NCBI GenBank assembly: GCA_963580285.1 | Contig: OY757011.1 | Span: 119,962,440 to 120,026,439 of the forward strand | Source: Lucinisca nassula | Taxonomy: Eukaryota; Mollusca; Bivalvia; Lucinida; Lucinidae | DNA length: 64,000 nucleotides | Direction: 5' to 3' | In this document: piece after piece, positions 21,651-32,332 of the stretch | Position numbering within the stretch: position 1 is the first letter of the stretch | Layout of the letters: each line of letters starts with the position of its first letter | The notes under the pieces: model-generated | Seen by the model: the letters and a program-made list of their open reading frames with translations, nothing else | The model's database searches: none | Told to the model about the DNA's origin: nothing | Program-made: the position numbers and the translations under genes

Positions 21651-21993
21651 ATAAAACATTTAGTACAACGGAAAAAACACTTTATCGAAATCGGACAACA
21701 CAAATACCGACATTTCCCTATAGGTTTCTTTTGCCGTGACACGTCTCAGTATGTACCTGTCATTCCGCTGCTAACCTAATGCCCTGCAGGTAACCGCAAA
21801 TCTTGTGAATACCGCCCCGTGTAATCCGATATCAAAGAGCTGCCTTGTTCAATATACAAGTTCCCCATCAATATGTTTGTGGGAAAAATAAGCAGGAAAT
21901 AACCAGCATAGTAACGTTGTTGAGTTGAATAATAATGTATTATAAAATCAAAATGCACCATGTTTTAATAATATTTTTAAACTACACAACACC

Positions 21994-22001
21994 CCACGTG
22001 T

Positions 22002-22032
<31 letters not shown>

Positions 22033-22070
22033 GGTGGTGGTGTTAAACCCCACGTGTGTGTGGGGGGGAG
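21994..22070. repeat. (GT)n and G-run tract
   Basis: (GT)n is followed by about 20 G residues from about 22016 and a second G-run, a potential quadruplex former. Confidence 0.85.
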
Positions 22071-22519
22071 GGTGTTAAATCATTCGCATATGCAACTCGC
22101 AGTGGTAAACATATATGACGTACGTATCATCGTCATCATCATCATCATCATATATACACATTCTAACCATTGGTTACACATGTGGTCGGTCTCGGTCACC
22201 CGGTCTGATGATCACAGAGCAGTGGGTTCTATCCCCGATGGGCCCAGTAAACTTCTTTCGTGGTGATTGATCCTGAAATATCCCTCGCTTCCACCGATTC
22301 TAAAGGGCAAGATGCAACTTTCTGGTGACATAATGTGTAATGTGCTGATCAAATGGTGTTGGTCCAGGAAACAATAAGTGGCTTAGAAACTGACTGGCCG
22401 GCTCGATATGACCTTAATATAGCTGACTGGACGGTAACAGCGAAGCATGCGAAAGCCTAGGAATACGCAATCTGATATTAGTTTTCCCTAAAACAAACTG
22501 GAACACTTGCTTTATGCAG

Positions 22520-23415
22520 GCCTCGGTAGCATAGTCTGATGCGCGTCTGACTGGTGATCAGGGGTTGCGAGTTCGGTACCTGCTGGCCGGGCAACATTAA
22601 TTCGTTGGTCTGTAGCAGTCTGATGCGCGTCTGACTGGTGATCACAGGTTGCGAGTTCGGTACCTGCTGGCCGGGCAACATTAATTCGTGGGTCTGTAGC
22701 ACAGTCTGATGCGCATCTGACTGTTGATCAGATGTCGCGGGTTCGGTACCCGCTGGTCGGGCAACATTAATTCGTGGATCTGTCCCACAGTCTGGTTTGC
22801 GTCTTGCTGGTGATCAGGAGTCGCGGGTTGGTACCTGCCGGTCGGACAACGTTAATTCGGGGACCTGTAGTACAGTCTGATGTACGTCTGACTGTTGATC
22901 AGGTGTCGCGGGTTCGGTAGCTGCCGGTCGGACAACGTTAATTCGGGGACCTGTAGTACAGTCTGATGTACGTCTGACTGTTGATCAGGTGTCGCGGGTT
23001 CGGTAGCTGCCGGTCGGACAACGTTAATTCGGGGACCTGTAGTACAGTCTGATGTACGTCTGACTGTTGATCAGGTGTCGCGGGTTCGGTAGCTACCGGT
23101 CGGGCGACATTTATTCGAGGTTCTGTAGCTCAGTCTGATGCGCGTCTAGCTGGTGATCAGGGGTCGCAAGTTCTGCCAGCCGGGCAACAGTCTTACTCCT
23201 TTTCCAAAAACATAGATTGTGGGCACTCGTTAGAACCGTCTGACTGATGCAGTTTTACCAGACTGTTGATCAGGTGTCGCGGGTTCGGTAGCGGCCGGTC
23301 GGGCGACATTAATTCGAGGATCTGTAGCTCAGTCTGATGTGCGTCTAGCTGGTGATCAGGGGTCGCAAGTTCTGCCAGCTGGGCAACATTCTTACTCCTT
23401 TTCCAAAAACATAGA
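22520..23415 (+). repeat. Tandem array of ~85-bp tRNA-like units
   Basis: The GTCTGAT landmark falls at 22534, 22618, 22703, 22790, 22875, 22961, 23047 and 23132, i.e. every 84-87 bp, then 23332. Each unit has A-box-like TAGCTCAGTCTGATGCG, an anticodon hairpin (TCTGA-CTGGTGA-TCAGG or CTGTTGA loop) and T-arm GCGGGTTCGGTACCTGC. Units at 22875-22960 and 22961-23046 are identical. The last ~200 bp are duplicated with an HP left arm included. Acceptor stems do not close, so these are not tRNA genes. Confidence 0.85.
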
Positions 23416-23548
23416 TTGTAGGCACTCGTTAGAACCGTCTGACTGATGCAGTTTTACCAGAACCTGCAATCTCTGGAAAATGTGACAATTTTGCATCCTA
23501 AAAATGTTAGTGGACATAATGGTATCAGACCGGTTGACATAGTGAACG

Positions 23549-23579
<31 letters not shown>

Positions 23580-23740
23580 GGACAGTTTTCCGACGATAAC
23601 AAACAATGATATTTGTTTGGTATTTTATCAAACATTGTGTTTGGTGTTCGGTAACGAGTACCCACAATTTATGTTTTAATTTCTAAATTAGCAAAAATAA
23701 AGAAAATATTGTAGATCCCTGTAACCCCCAACCTTTATCT
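23390..23740. mobile_element. HP element interrupted by poly-A
   Basis: The left arm (AACATAGATTGTAGGCACTC) is at about 23408 and the right arm (AACGAGTACCCACAATTTAT) at about 23652. Between them lies unassigned sequence with about 30 A residues at 23549-23578. Confidence 0.6.
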
Positions 23741-23933
23741 CAACGATGTAGGATGCTAAGGAGCACTCATAATCTGTGTTTCGAGCAAACAGGTGGTTAT
23801 TAAGGCGATGCTATCGACTTTACATAATTCATGATTTCCACAAAAAACAACGCACAAACCGTATTGAGGCTCCACGTTAGATCCGCCTCTATGAACAGCA
23901 CGAGAATTATCATGTCATACACGGCGAAGAGAG

Positions 23934-23990
23934 TGTGTGTGTGTGGGGGGGGGGGGGGGGGGGGTTGGGGTGGGGGGGGGGGGGGTTAGA
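23934..23990. repeat. (GT)n plus long G-runs
   Basis: Four or more runs of six or more G separated by one or two bases, a strong quadruplex candidate. Confidence 0.9.
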
Positions 23991-24260
23991 GAGTAGTTGA
24001 TGACAATTTAGGATAAACGTCTACATTTCTCCGAAAAAATGTTGTGGATATTAATAGGTTTTGCCTCACCGAGGCAATTCAAATCACTACCCCTCGACCT
24101 CACATTTAACACGAGTTCTGCATGTCAGAATGCAATATATGTATAGACAGGATATAAATGAGTTCTGAATAGTTGGATCCTTTGGAAGCGAAGAATACTC
24201 GAAAAAAAAAAAGAAAATAGCAGACTCGGTTTTACTGAGTCTGTTCGTGACCAGTACTGA

Positions 24261-24541
24261 TTTGTTTGTTTGATTTGAGGTTTAACGTCCCGGTCAACAC
24301 TGTAAAGGTCATTTTGGAGACGTTGCTTCCAATTTTGTGGGACTTTTACCCGACATTGAGATGAAATGACTTCTCAAGCCCTGTCGCCCATTGAAACCAA
24401 TAGGGTTTATTAGCATGGGCGGTCCACCTCGCACCGTGGTTCCTGGACAGGCTCAGATCCTCTTAGTGGTTTACCGGTACTAGTGTACGGGCCGGATTCA
24501 GCTCTGCGTAGAAGCACCATGCAGCCCATATATTTCTTCAA
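24261..24541 (-). mobile_element. SINE-G, 13-bp TSD
   Basis: Minus orientation; the 5' GC hairpin is missing. Flanked by TGACCAGTACTGA at 24248-24260 and 24542-24554. Confidence 0.9.
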
Positions 24542-24563
24542 TGACCAGTACTGAAATGTGAAA

Positions 24564-24686
24564 AACCGCTTACAGGATCTATGCCTGACCAGCCAAAGTG
24601 GTGCGAGGCTGGCCGTCCCTACATTAAACCATTTTTGTTTGTTTGGGCGACAGGGCTTGAGATGTCATTTCATCTCAATGTATGGT

Positions 24687-24690
<4 letters not shown>
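24564..24690 (+). mobile_element. SINE-G middle fragment
   Basis: AAACCGCTTACAGGATC through GAGATGTCATTTCATCTC, then lost into the AC repeat. Confidence 0.8.

Positions 24691-24748
<58 letters not shown>
24688..24748. repeat. (AC)n microsatellite
   Basis: About 30 uninterrupted AC units. Confidence 0.97.
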
Positions 24749-24751
<3 letters not shown>

Positions 24752-24976
24752 AAAAAATGGAATCAATGCCTCAAAATAAAATAGGGTGAGGTGGCGTAAA
24801 TTCAAAATATCAGAATTTTCACGAGTGCGAAGCGTGAGTGAAAATTCTGATGTTTTAGACAAAATTTGTTTGGCATTTATGAAAAAAGAATATTGAAAAA
24901 GTAGTCCGGGCTGCCACTGTGAAGATATCGCGATCATATTTATTGTTCACAATATGAACATACCGTGTTTTCACGA

Positions 24977-25515
24977 CATCATGAAAACAAGCCTATATTA
25001 TTTTGAGCCCTTAAACCAAACCTTTATATAATATAACTGGAATTTACATGGGTGTACATTGTCGCGTGAAAAAGTCCGTGAAATGAACATCCTCTAAACC
25101 TCCCTTTATATCGAGAAAATGGGGGTGAAAGGGGGTATACATTATTTTTTTTCTTATTTCTGCGCCAAGTTATAGGTTGTGGGTACTCGTTAGAACCTTC
25201 GCATTGAGGCGGTTCTAACGAGCACCCACAACCTGTATTTGCAGCATAAATGAAAAATATAACGGATTTTCATTAGAAAAGTAGCCATTTTGGAGATCTG
25301 AAAAAAATTCACTAAGTCGCACGGGTGTGTTATTGTGATATTTCTTCTTAATTCTGCTTATAACATAGATGGTGGTTACTCGTTAGAACCGCCTCACCGA
25401 AGCGACTCTAACGAGTTCTAACAATCTATGCTTTGAGCAGAAATATAAAAATATAATACTTTTCTTAGATTTTTGGTAAAATTCTCAAAATACAAAAGTG
25501 CGTGTTTTTGTAATG
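24977..25515 (-). mobile_element. HP-A split by an HP-B
   Basis: Left end CATCATGAAAACAAGCC through GGTGTACATT (about 25060) continues after the HP-B at about 25340 with TTCTTCTTAATTCTGCTT, the core and the end GTGCGTGTTTTTGTAATG. The join needs no more than 2-3 duplicated bases. Confidence 0.8.
25061..25339 (+). mobile_element. HP-B nested in HP-A
   Basis: Starts GTCGCGTGAAAAAGTCCGTG, has CCTCCCTTTATATCGAG / ATGGGGGTG, a core with AGGTTGTGGGTACTCGTTAG, the CCATTTTGGAGA block and the end CACGGGTGTGTTATTGTGA. Confidence 0.85.
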
Positions 25516-25676
25516 AGGTGAAGCGATGGTTTTTATTTGTTTCAGATATAAATTGATTTCGCGGCTTAGTATATTATAAAATTATAAATGAAATATTTTC
25601 ACCGCCGAAACATAAAAAAGAAAAAAATATTAACGTGTGTCTGATTCTGACAGTTCATATACAATTTATTTTTGTT

Positions 25677-25957
25677 CCATTACGAAAACAAGCCTAATCA
25701 AATAAATTGAAAACTTCTACTCTACAACAAAATTGTAAATTTTGGGATAAAAGTTCTGATATTTTTGTCCAAATTTCTACTCAAAAAATAGATTGAGGAT
25801 ACTCGTTAGAACCGCCTTGGCGATGCGGGTTTAACGTTTACCCACAGTCTATATTTGAGTAGAAATAATGTAAAATAATTAACCCGGTCAAGCCAGGTTT
25901 TTCAATACAAAAGTGGTTTTAAGAGAGTCAAATTTATAAAGGTGTGTTTTCGTGATG
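25677..25957 (+). mobile_element. HP-A foldback element
   Basis: Ends CATTACGAAAACAAGCC and GGTGTGTTTTCGTGATG; core with GAACCGCCTTGGCGATGCGG, arms somewhat diverged. Confidence 0.88.
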
Positions 25958-26199
25958 ATTGAAGAAAACATCTGTCATCGAATGTTAATTTGATGACGGA
26001 TAATTATTGAGATCACATATACTGAAAAAATATGTTAAATGTCAAATTCATTGTATAAATGTTATTTTGTTTTGTGTTTCCTAAAATATAGCGGCCGTAC
26101 GTAATGGGTGAGAACAATAAATCCCCTCGCAAACTATAGAAAACAGAGTCTTCTCGGTAAACGTTTTGTCCATGTATGAAAGGTTCTTATGTAGTTTGT

Positions 26200-26276
26200 T
26201 TTTCACCAGCAAGCATTGAACCCGCGAATCTGGATCAACAGTTAAACGCGCATCCGACTGAGCTACAGAATCCGGA
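26200..26276 (-). mobile_element. tRNA-like sequence (SINE head or tRNA relic)
   Basis: On the minus strand: TCTGTAGCTCAGTCGGATGCG (shown as 21 bp minus its first base: CTGTAGCTCAGTCGGATGCG), loop CTGTTGA and GCGGGTTCAATGC. The loop would give anticodon GTT, but the anticodon stem is mismatched. Confidence 0.5.
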
Positions 26277-26397
26277 AACATTTTCTTTCTGTCAAACACA
26301 ATTTCCTGTTTATTGCAGGAGATCCTCTTCACCTTAAAATCATTTCGCTATTATTTTTATCTATTTTCTGTTTCATAATAAAAATAATCAAAATAAT

Positions 26398-26482
26398 AAT
26401 AATAGATAATAATAATAATAATAATTATCATTTATTTTTATTTTTATTCATTATTATTAATTATCATTATTATTATTATCAT
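26398..26482. repeat. (AAT)n/(ATT)n cluster
   Basis: Runs of AAT then ATT form a low-complexity inverted tract. Confidence 0.85.
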
Positions 26483-26514
26483 TAAAGTGAGTCTGCGGGA
26501 TTTTTATTGGTTAA

Positions 26515-26745
26515 CGAAAAAAAAACATTATGAAACCAGGAACGGTTTCCATGACAGCGTATTCCGAACGCTAATGTGATTGGTTGATATACGAAACGCT
26601 TAAAACGTTTCAGAAACGATGATCTGATTGGCTGAAAATGTAAACGATCGTTTAAACGTGGTCTAAACGCTGCGTTTTCAAATCGTTGAAAAGAGTTTTG
26701 CATCCGTTTCCGTGGACAACAAAAACTCAATCGCCACTGTAGTAG
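26515..26745 (-). repeat. CGTTT-rich repeat, copy 2
   Basis: Ends (right) in CAATCGCCACTGTAGTAG, the inverted counterpart of the 14680 boundary, and is dense in CGTTT/AAACG and ATTGG (TGATTGGTTGATA, TGATTGGCTGAAA). Confidence 0.5.
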
Positions 26746-26754
26746 TAATGCGAT

Positions 26755-26926
26755 ATTCGGCCCGTCCATTCTTATAAACCCTATTGGTTTCATTGGGCGA
26801 CAGGGCTTGAGATGTCATTTCATCTCAATGTCGGGTAAAAGTCCCACAAAATTGGAAGCAACGTCTCCAAAATGACATTTACAGTGTTGACGGGGACGTT
26901 AAACCTCAAATCTAACAAACAAAAAA
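26755..26926 (+). mobile_element. SINE-G, 5'-truncated, 11-bp TSD
   Basis: Contains only the 3' half with the GACGTTAAACCTC tail. AGTAATGCGAT flanks it at 26744-26754 and 26927-26937. Confidence 0.9.
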
Positions 26927-26999
26927 AGTAATGCGATCAAAGCACAGCAGTATTGGTGGTTCCATTGTTTTTGATTTGAGTGTTTGCTACTTCAGTTTC

Positions 27000-27535
27000 T
27001 CAGCTTTAATTTGATGTATATATATAGGATCTTACATGAGTGTTCATGTATTATTGAGAAGCCTCCGTGGTCGAGTGGTTACGCTACTCGCCTTGTAAAC
27101 CAGGGTCGCAGGTTCGATCCCGGGCTTCTCCAGACTTTCGGATGAGTCTTTAAACCGAGGTCCCGTCTCCGCATGACCTTAACTGTTGGTGGGACGTAAA
27201 ACTGAAACACTCACTCACTCACTCATGTATTATTGAATTTTTTTAACGAGTTGAGGAAAAGGGATAAAATGCGAGGCTTCGCCGATTATTTTATGCCTTT
27301 TCTTCAACGAGTTAATAAATTCAATAATAAAAGAGCACGAATGCAAGATTCTATTTATCATATGACATCTAAAACGCATTTTATTCACGATTGTTTTACA
27401 AAAATGTCAATATTCCGCCTTTAGTAAACGCGACATCGTTAAGGACGTCGTACATGTAACGTTACGGGGCTTATCTAACTAATTTGCATAATTAATCCAC
27501 TAGTGGATTATCGAATATATTACATTGCGCTATTA
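27000..27535 (-). repeat. Repeat family C with a SINE-T inside
   Basis: Inverted relative to copies at 4285 and 58362. Shows the internal foldback GGGATAAAATGCGAGGC / TTTTATGCCTTTTC, then GTAAACGCGACATCG, TCCACTAGTGGATTATCGA. A SINE-T sits near its left end. Confidence 0.75.
27058..27222 (+). mobile_element. SINE-T, complete, 14-bp TSD
   Basis: Head GCCTCCGTGGTCGAGTGG, loop CTTGTAA followed by ACCAG and GGTTCGATCCCGGGC, then body GACTTTCGGATGAGTC, tail TGGTGGGACGTAAAACTG and (ACTC)n. The CTTGTAAACCAG portion resembles a tRNA-Thr(UGU) anticodon region. TCATGTATTATTGA flanks it at 27044-27057 and 27223-27236. Confidence 0.92.
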
Positions 27536-27639
27536 CACTCTCAGACGCAACGTCGTATGATAAAACGAAATAGGACTGTGCCATGTTATGGTTGATAAAG
27601 AATCATTTAAAGATGACCACTGTCCCAAGGAACAGTCTA

Positions 27640-27866
27640 TCCTTAATACGAGGTTGTTTGTATCGCTTATGTTATTTAATTTTGGATAGCTTATTGGCCA
27701 TTTTGTGGGAAAGTAACTGTCCTTCTGGCTTTCCGCTGTTGGTGTTTCCATTAGGGTCTGTTGTTTAATGTTTGTGTGTCTTTCCCTTTGGTGTCTCTGA
27801 TGGGAGCTGTGGGTTGATTGTATCGATTCCTGATCATTGCCTCCACTTCTATTTAATACCGCTCGG
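27640..27866 (+). mobile_element. PLE 3' UTR fragment (P6)
   Basis: TTGGCCATTTTGTGGGAAAG, GGTGTCTCTGATGGGAGC and the terminus CGATTCCTGATCATTGCC, ending CTTCTATTT. Non-coding. Confidence 0.8.
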
Positions 27867-27957
27867 ACTATGAGCCAATGCATTCGAAGGAACAACTCAA
27901 CTCAACTCAACTATCACTTTATTGAAAGACTCAGGTTACAAGAGTGACATATGAGTA

Positions 27958-28263
27958 CATCACGCGAACAAGTCCGTGAAATAAAGACCCCCTTAACCCA
28001 ACTTTATATAGAGAAAACTGGGGTTTACGGGGGTAAGAGAAAATCGGGGTTTACGGGGGTAAACATTATTTTCCTTATTTCTGCTCCAAGACATAGGTTG
28101 TGGGTACGCGTTAGAACCGCGGCTCTAACGGCGATTCTAACGAGCACCTAAAGCCTATGTTTGGAGCAGAAATAAGGAAAATTTCACCAGTTTTCATCAG
28201 AAAAAAATACATTTTTTGAGGTTTGAAAAATGCACCATATCACACGGATGTGTTATCGTAATG
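27958..28263 (+). mobile_element. HP-B foldback element, complete
   Basis: Ends CATCACGCGAACAAGTCCG and CACGGATGTGTTATCGTAATG (last 18 bp GGATGTGTTATCGTAATG). The GGGGTTTACGGGGGTAA segment is duplicated in tandem, and the core tip is rearranged (AACCGCGGCTCTAACGGCG). Confidence 0.9.
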
Positions 28264-28937
28264 AAATGCAATTACCAATAAGACATGGCGAGTGCGGTCG
28301 TGTCTGCATGTTAATACTTTTTAACTTTGTGCGAAGCAATATGTTTTATAATACAACACTCGGGCATTGTGTTGTATGGGGAAAGCATGAAATAAAGTAG
28401 AAGTAAAACAAAGATCAGGAATTGATACAATTGACTTACTCCACCCATAAAAGACACCAAAGGGAAAGAAATACAAACATTAAGCGACCAGACCATAATG
28501 GAAACCTAAACAAAGGAAGGCCATAAGGACAGTTACTTTCCCACAAAATGGCCATATGGCCATCCAAAAATAAAAAGACACAAGTGATACACACAGTAAG
28601 TAACAAACAACAACATAAATAAATCGCCACAGAAGAGCCGCCTTGGAACGGTCAGTGGAAGATTTCCACTGGGGGGCTTAAATCGATTTTACGTGGCCAC
28701 AATCCTCGCCCTTACTTCCGCCGCGATTTAGACAAATACTTTGTTCAGTCCGCATGAAGGCCTCCTAACCCATCAGTGCAACATCTCATCAGTGCAAACA
28801 CTGTTCTTTAAAAGAGGAAAGCATATGATCAGCAGCTATCCCTTAGGTCGCCTAACAAAAACGATAGCCTCAATTACATTTTCTACTTCTCCTGAAACTA
28901 TATGGTATCGAATTTTCATCATATTACAGCGTCTGGA

Positions 28938-28986
<49 letters not shown>
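28938..28986. repeat. (AAT)n microsatellite
   Basis: About 15 AAT units. Confidence 0.95.
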
Positions 28987-28987
<1 letters not shown>

Positions 28988-29044
28988 TTAGTAATAATAA
29001 TAAATATAAAAGCAACAGCAACAAAAAACAGTAATGGTATTGGT

Positions 29045-29447
29045 ATTTCTTTTTACTTGGTTTTAATCTAACATTAAATTTAAAAAATAATTGATAGTGT
29101 CGGCGATAAATTTCGAAGTTTATGTTATCGATATCCATGATGTAGCAGTTTAGCAGTTAAACTTTTAGTAAGTGTGTTAAAATCAGCGACATGACATTCT
29201 TGCGAAGCGATTAAGCTGCGAAATATAAATACCGTAAGATGGCGAACGAGGAACATCAACATCCAAAATTGGAAGTTAACTGTATAAAAATCAAAATCAT
29301 CGCGCTTTTCATACATTTCAGTTGAAACAAAACCATTTGAAATATTCGAATGCAAATCCAAAACGGGACTTCGATATCAGAAATGTTGGCTTTGTTTAAC
29401 TGCAGCTCAGATGGATACATGTGACTGACCATTTCTTCAAAGCAAGG
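29045..29447 (-). pseudogene. PLE protein fragment after the reverse transcriptase core
   Basis: From the right: SHMYPSELQLNKANISD, then NGFVSTEMYEKRDDFDF, then HVADFNTLTKSLTAKLL, then FEIYRRHYQLFFKFNVRLK near 29060. The order matches the same segments at 3529 and 18765, and it fills part of the gap deleted in the 18765 copy. At least one frameshift; the catalytic YLDD lies upstream of what is kept. Confidence 0.7.
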
Positions 29448-29529
29448 GTGAGTGTGTGTGTGTATTGAGTCCCACGGCCCACATGTACGCTTGGTGTTTT
29501 ACCTCCCACCTACAACTAATGTCGTATGG

Positions 29530-29795
29530 AGAAGGGACATCGGCTTGGTTCTTCTGTCGCAGTTTATTTTTGTTATGGTGTGTCTTTGGGTGTGTGTGTT
29601 GCTTATATATTTTTTTGAATAGCCTATTGGCCATTTTGTGGGAAAGCAACCGTCCTTTTAGCTTTTCGTTGTTGATGTTTCCATTGGTGTATAGTTATTT
29701 CATGTTTATTGTTTCTTTACCTTTTGTGTCTCTGATGTGAGCTGTGGATTAATTGTATCGATTCCTGATCGTTGCCTTTACTTCTATTAAGAATG
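29530..29795 (+). mobile_element. PLE 3' UTR fragment (P8)
   Basis: GGTTCTTCTGTCGCAGTTTA, GGCCATTTTGTGGGAAAGC and the terminus CGATTCCTGATCGTTGCC. Ends TACTTCTATT. Confidence 0.8.
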
Positions 29796-29814
29796 ATGAA
29801 AAAGTCTGAAGAGG

Positions 29815-29885
29815 CCCAGAATCGAATCCACAACCCTTGGTTTATTAGGCAAGTAGCTTTTCCACCACACCTCTAAGGCTTCATT
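29815..29885 (-). mobile_element. SINE-T head, decayed
   Basis: Minus strand: AAGCCTTAGAGGTGTGGTGG, CTAATAAACCAAGGGTTGTG, GGATTCGATTCTGGGCC. Confidence 0.6.
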
Positions 29886-30020
29886 TAAATTTGAATGCCC
29901 GTAATACCATGTAATCAGTTACCCCCTATATTAATTACCTTGTAGCACATTGACATGATAAAGATATGCTATCTCAGGACAAGTGAGCTTTATCAGGTCA
30001 ACATGAGATTGCACTTTTAT

Positions 30021-30044
30021 AAAAAAAAAAAAAAAAAAAAAAAA
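30021..30044. repeat. Poly-A tract
   Basis: About 24 A residues without an obvious retrosequence attached. Confidence 0.95.
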
Positions 30045-30243
30045 CAAGCAGACTACTGGAAAAATTGGCAAAAATGATATTTAAACTGTAAACTGGAAAG
30101 ATTTCATGAAAATACCATGGGGAAAATTACGGTCGGACGACACCAAATATATATGGAGCGAGTATTGCACGCCTGAATATAAGGATGCACTGAGGACAAT
30201 CGATTACATATTTAAAGGGTGTACAAGGGAATAAACTGGGAAA

Positions 30244-30405
30244 TACAATACCAGATTCCTGTCATTTGATATCAAGTTTATCAGGCTCGGCTTCGCGAAA
30301 TCATGTAGAATCGCTCGACAAGCCTCGCGATTCAACAAGCGTTCTCGAAGCCTTGCCTGATAAACTTGATATCAAAAGACCTGAACCTGGTATTCTCTAT
30401 ATAAT
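30244..30405. repeat. Foldback with ~50-bp arms
   Basis: AATACCAGATTCCTGTCATT then TTGATATCAAGTTTATCAGG on the left pair with CCTGATAAACTTGATATCAA then the complement of AATACCAGGTTCAGGTC on the right. Inside, GAATCGCTCGACAAG and CTCGCGATTC pair again. No family recognised. Confidence 0.8.
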
Positions 30406-30409
30406 TAAC

Positions 30410-30820
30410 GAAATGTCAAATAATTTAAGGAAGCATACACTAGACATTTCAAACGCATGGCTTCAATTTATGTCTCATTATTTTCACAAAGCGATGCATA
30501 ACAGATTTTTATATTATAACTGTTGTGTAAGTCTGACTAATGATGTTGCGTTTCTACGAAGCGATTGAAAGTGCAGCCTTCTGCTAATTCCAAACGCATT
30601 GCACACTTGCATTTTAATGCGATTACTCACCGTAAAAGAGGTACTTATGAGCTTCACAAGCAGGTTTACAAGGAAAGCCTTTTTAACTAGACCACAACAA
30701 TAATAAGCTATATCCGTGGTTAATAGTAATGCCAAGAGGTAATTTGTCTCAGACTGTCTTATGAAGAGGTGAGTTTATTTATCTTCAGATAACGGCGAAG
30801 TTATACATATGTGTGACAAA
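30410..30820. other. No feature recognised
   Basis: Open frames here are short with no recognisable domain. Confidence 0.4.
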
Positions 30821-30824
30821 TTAT

Positions 30825-30985
30825 GAAAACACACTCGTAAAACATAGTGCATTCTTTCATGAATCAAAAACTAATATTTTTACCCTATCATGTTGCAAGA
30901 ATAGATTGCGAATGCTCGTTAGAACAGTCTCATTCGGCCGGTTGTAAAGAGTAATCTCAATTAATGCCTTTGAGGTTTAATATAG
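30825..30985. repeat. Decayed HP core
   Basis: AATAGATTGCGAATGCTCG, GAACAGTCTCATTCGGCCGG, then a weak right arm. Confidence 0.5.
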
Positions 30986-31033
30986 AAAATAATATATACC
31001 CTTGAACCTCTTACATTTCTCTCCTTCTATTCA

Positions 31034-31283
31034 CATTACGTAAACGCGCCTATACAAATTCATTGTAACCTTTATCGACCAAAAAGAAAATTTTAAGATG
31101 AATAATTGTGACATTTTTCTTATTTCTGCTCTAAAATATAGGGAGGCGGTTCGAACGAGTACCCACAATCTATATTTTAGAGTAGACTTAAGAAAAATAA
31201 GGCAAACCCCTGTAAACACCACATTTATTATATAAAAGTAGACTTCAAGGGGATCAAAATAATATAGCCGTGTTTACGTGATG
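31034..31283 (+). mobile_element. HP-A lacking the left core arm
   Basis: Ends CATTACGTAAACGCGCC and GCCGTGTTTACGTGATG. The core jumps from CTAAAATATAG directly to GGAGGCGGTTCGAACGAG, so about 35 bp of left arm and loop are deleted. Confidence 0.88.
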
Positions 31284-31289
31284 ATTACA

Positions 31290-32110
31290 GAAGCTTGTTC
31301 ACGTGATTTGTTTTCATGTTACCGTTTTTTTTTTCTCTCTTTTGCCAAAACTTCGAGCTGTTCCTGTTATACAATAAAAGAGTATCAAAGAAGCGTGTTC
31401 AGTTAGTCTGCAAACCAATAAAGTATAGTCTGATAACTAGTTTTATAGGAAGATAAAATGGACATCTAATCCTGTTCTGAATGACATTTTCTAACACGTT
31501 AATGTTCTTGTCAAATCGGTACGTCAAAATGACACGAATGGTAAAAGGGTAAAATGCAAAAGTTTTAGCGGGAGGCTGGTTAGCTTGATGACATCTGAGA
31601 CCCACGACTAATATTCTATCTCCTTAGACAAGTAGAACATGCACATTATACATATCAATAAGAACTTCGAGCGCATCAGCTACTAGATCACAAAGTTGTA
31701 TAACTGCACGACCCGTAGCTGAGTCGGCCAGTGAGCCTGTGTGTGCCCGTGAACCGTCCGTCCGAAGTCAGTTAGTGAAAATCGCTGTAACTTTTAAACC
31801 GCTTGGAATGTTTTGATAACTTTTTGCATTCGGGTAGATATTGACAAGACCTAACTCAAAAGATTGTCTATTGCCAAACTACTTTATAAACGGCCTCACC
31901 GTGGCAAAATATTTAAACAATGACTGCGGAGTATAACTTTTTAACCCCTTAGAATAGTTTGATATTTTTGGCATGCACATAGATATTGCCAAGATCTAAC
32001 CGTTGACCTCTAGCTGAGTCGGCCTTGCGGAGTATGCACTATAATCACATTTTCATGAACTGATTAAAGAGTAGCACTTTGAAGCCGCCAAAAATTACAC
32101 GACCCGTAGC
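31290..32110. other. Mostly unassigned; low-copy repeat text at 31700-32110
   Basis: GACCCGTAGCTGAGTCGGCC near 31708 returns in part near 32000 (CTAGCTGAGTCGGCC) and 32101 (GACCCGTAGC), with TAACTTTTAAACC / TAACTTTTTAACC. This suggests a worn ~290-bp direct repeat. No frame. Confidence 0.45.
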
Positions 32111-32273
32111 CAGTGCATGGCCTGTAGTTTAGTTGGCAAGATCAGTTTCAGTTTTATAATGGCTTTCATAGTAAGGTCATGTGACCTAAAGAAAAGTCTT
32201 CATTTTCAAATGTTAACAATAATTGACAAGCATAAGTTCATAGCTTCTGCCAAGTTTCCAAGTTTATGCAATA

Positions 32274-32332
32274 CATTGCGCAAACACGACTATATAATTT
32301 TGACCCCCTTAAACCCCAATTTTATATCGGAG
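32274..32332 (-). mobile_element. HP-A left-end fragment
   Basis: CATTGCGCAAACACGAC, TATAATTTTGACCCCC, AACCCCAATTTTATAT, then the palindromic satellite. Confidence 0.75.

Larger units (their letters stand above)
28395..29447 (-). mobile_element. PLE retroelement, rearranged (copy P7)
   Basis: 3' terminus and UTR at 28395-28800 match the 18202 copy closely. After a 240-bp interval with an AAT repeat, PLE coding sequence resumes at 29045-29447. The C-terminal codons are deleted. Confidence 0.75.

Noticed and set aside
22520..23415. Cluster of tRNA genes
   Set aside because: Anticodon and T stems pair, but acceptor stems do not close and spacing is a fixed 85 bp; a tRNA-derived tandem repeat fits better.
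24558..24937. Open frames rich in His-Thr or Cys-Val across 24.7 kb
   Set aside because: Both are translations of the AC dinucleotide repeat.
27058..27130. tRNA-Thr gene
   Set aside because: Anticodon stem is mismatched and the sequence continues into a SINE body with target duplications.
30266..30568. 100-codon plus-strand frame
   Set aside because: Its first third is the foldback at 30244; no domain in the rest.
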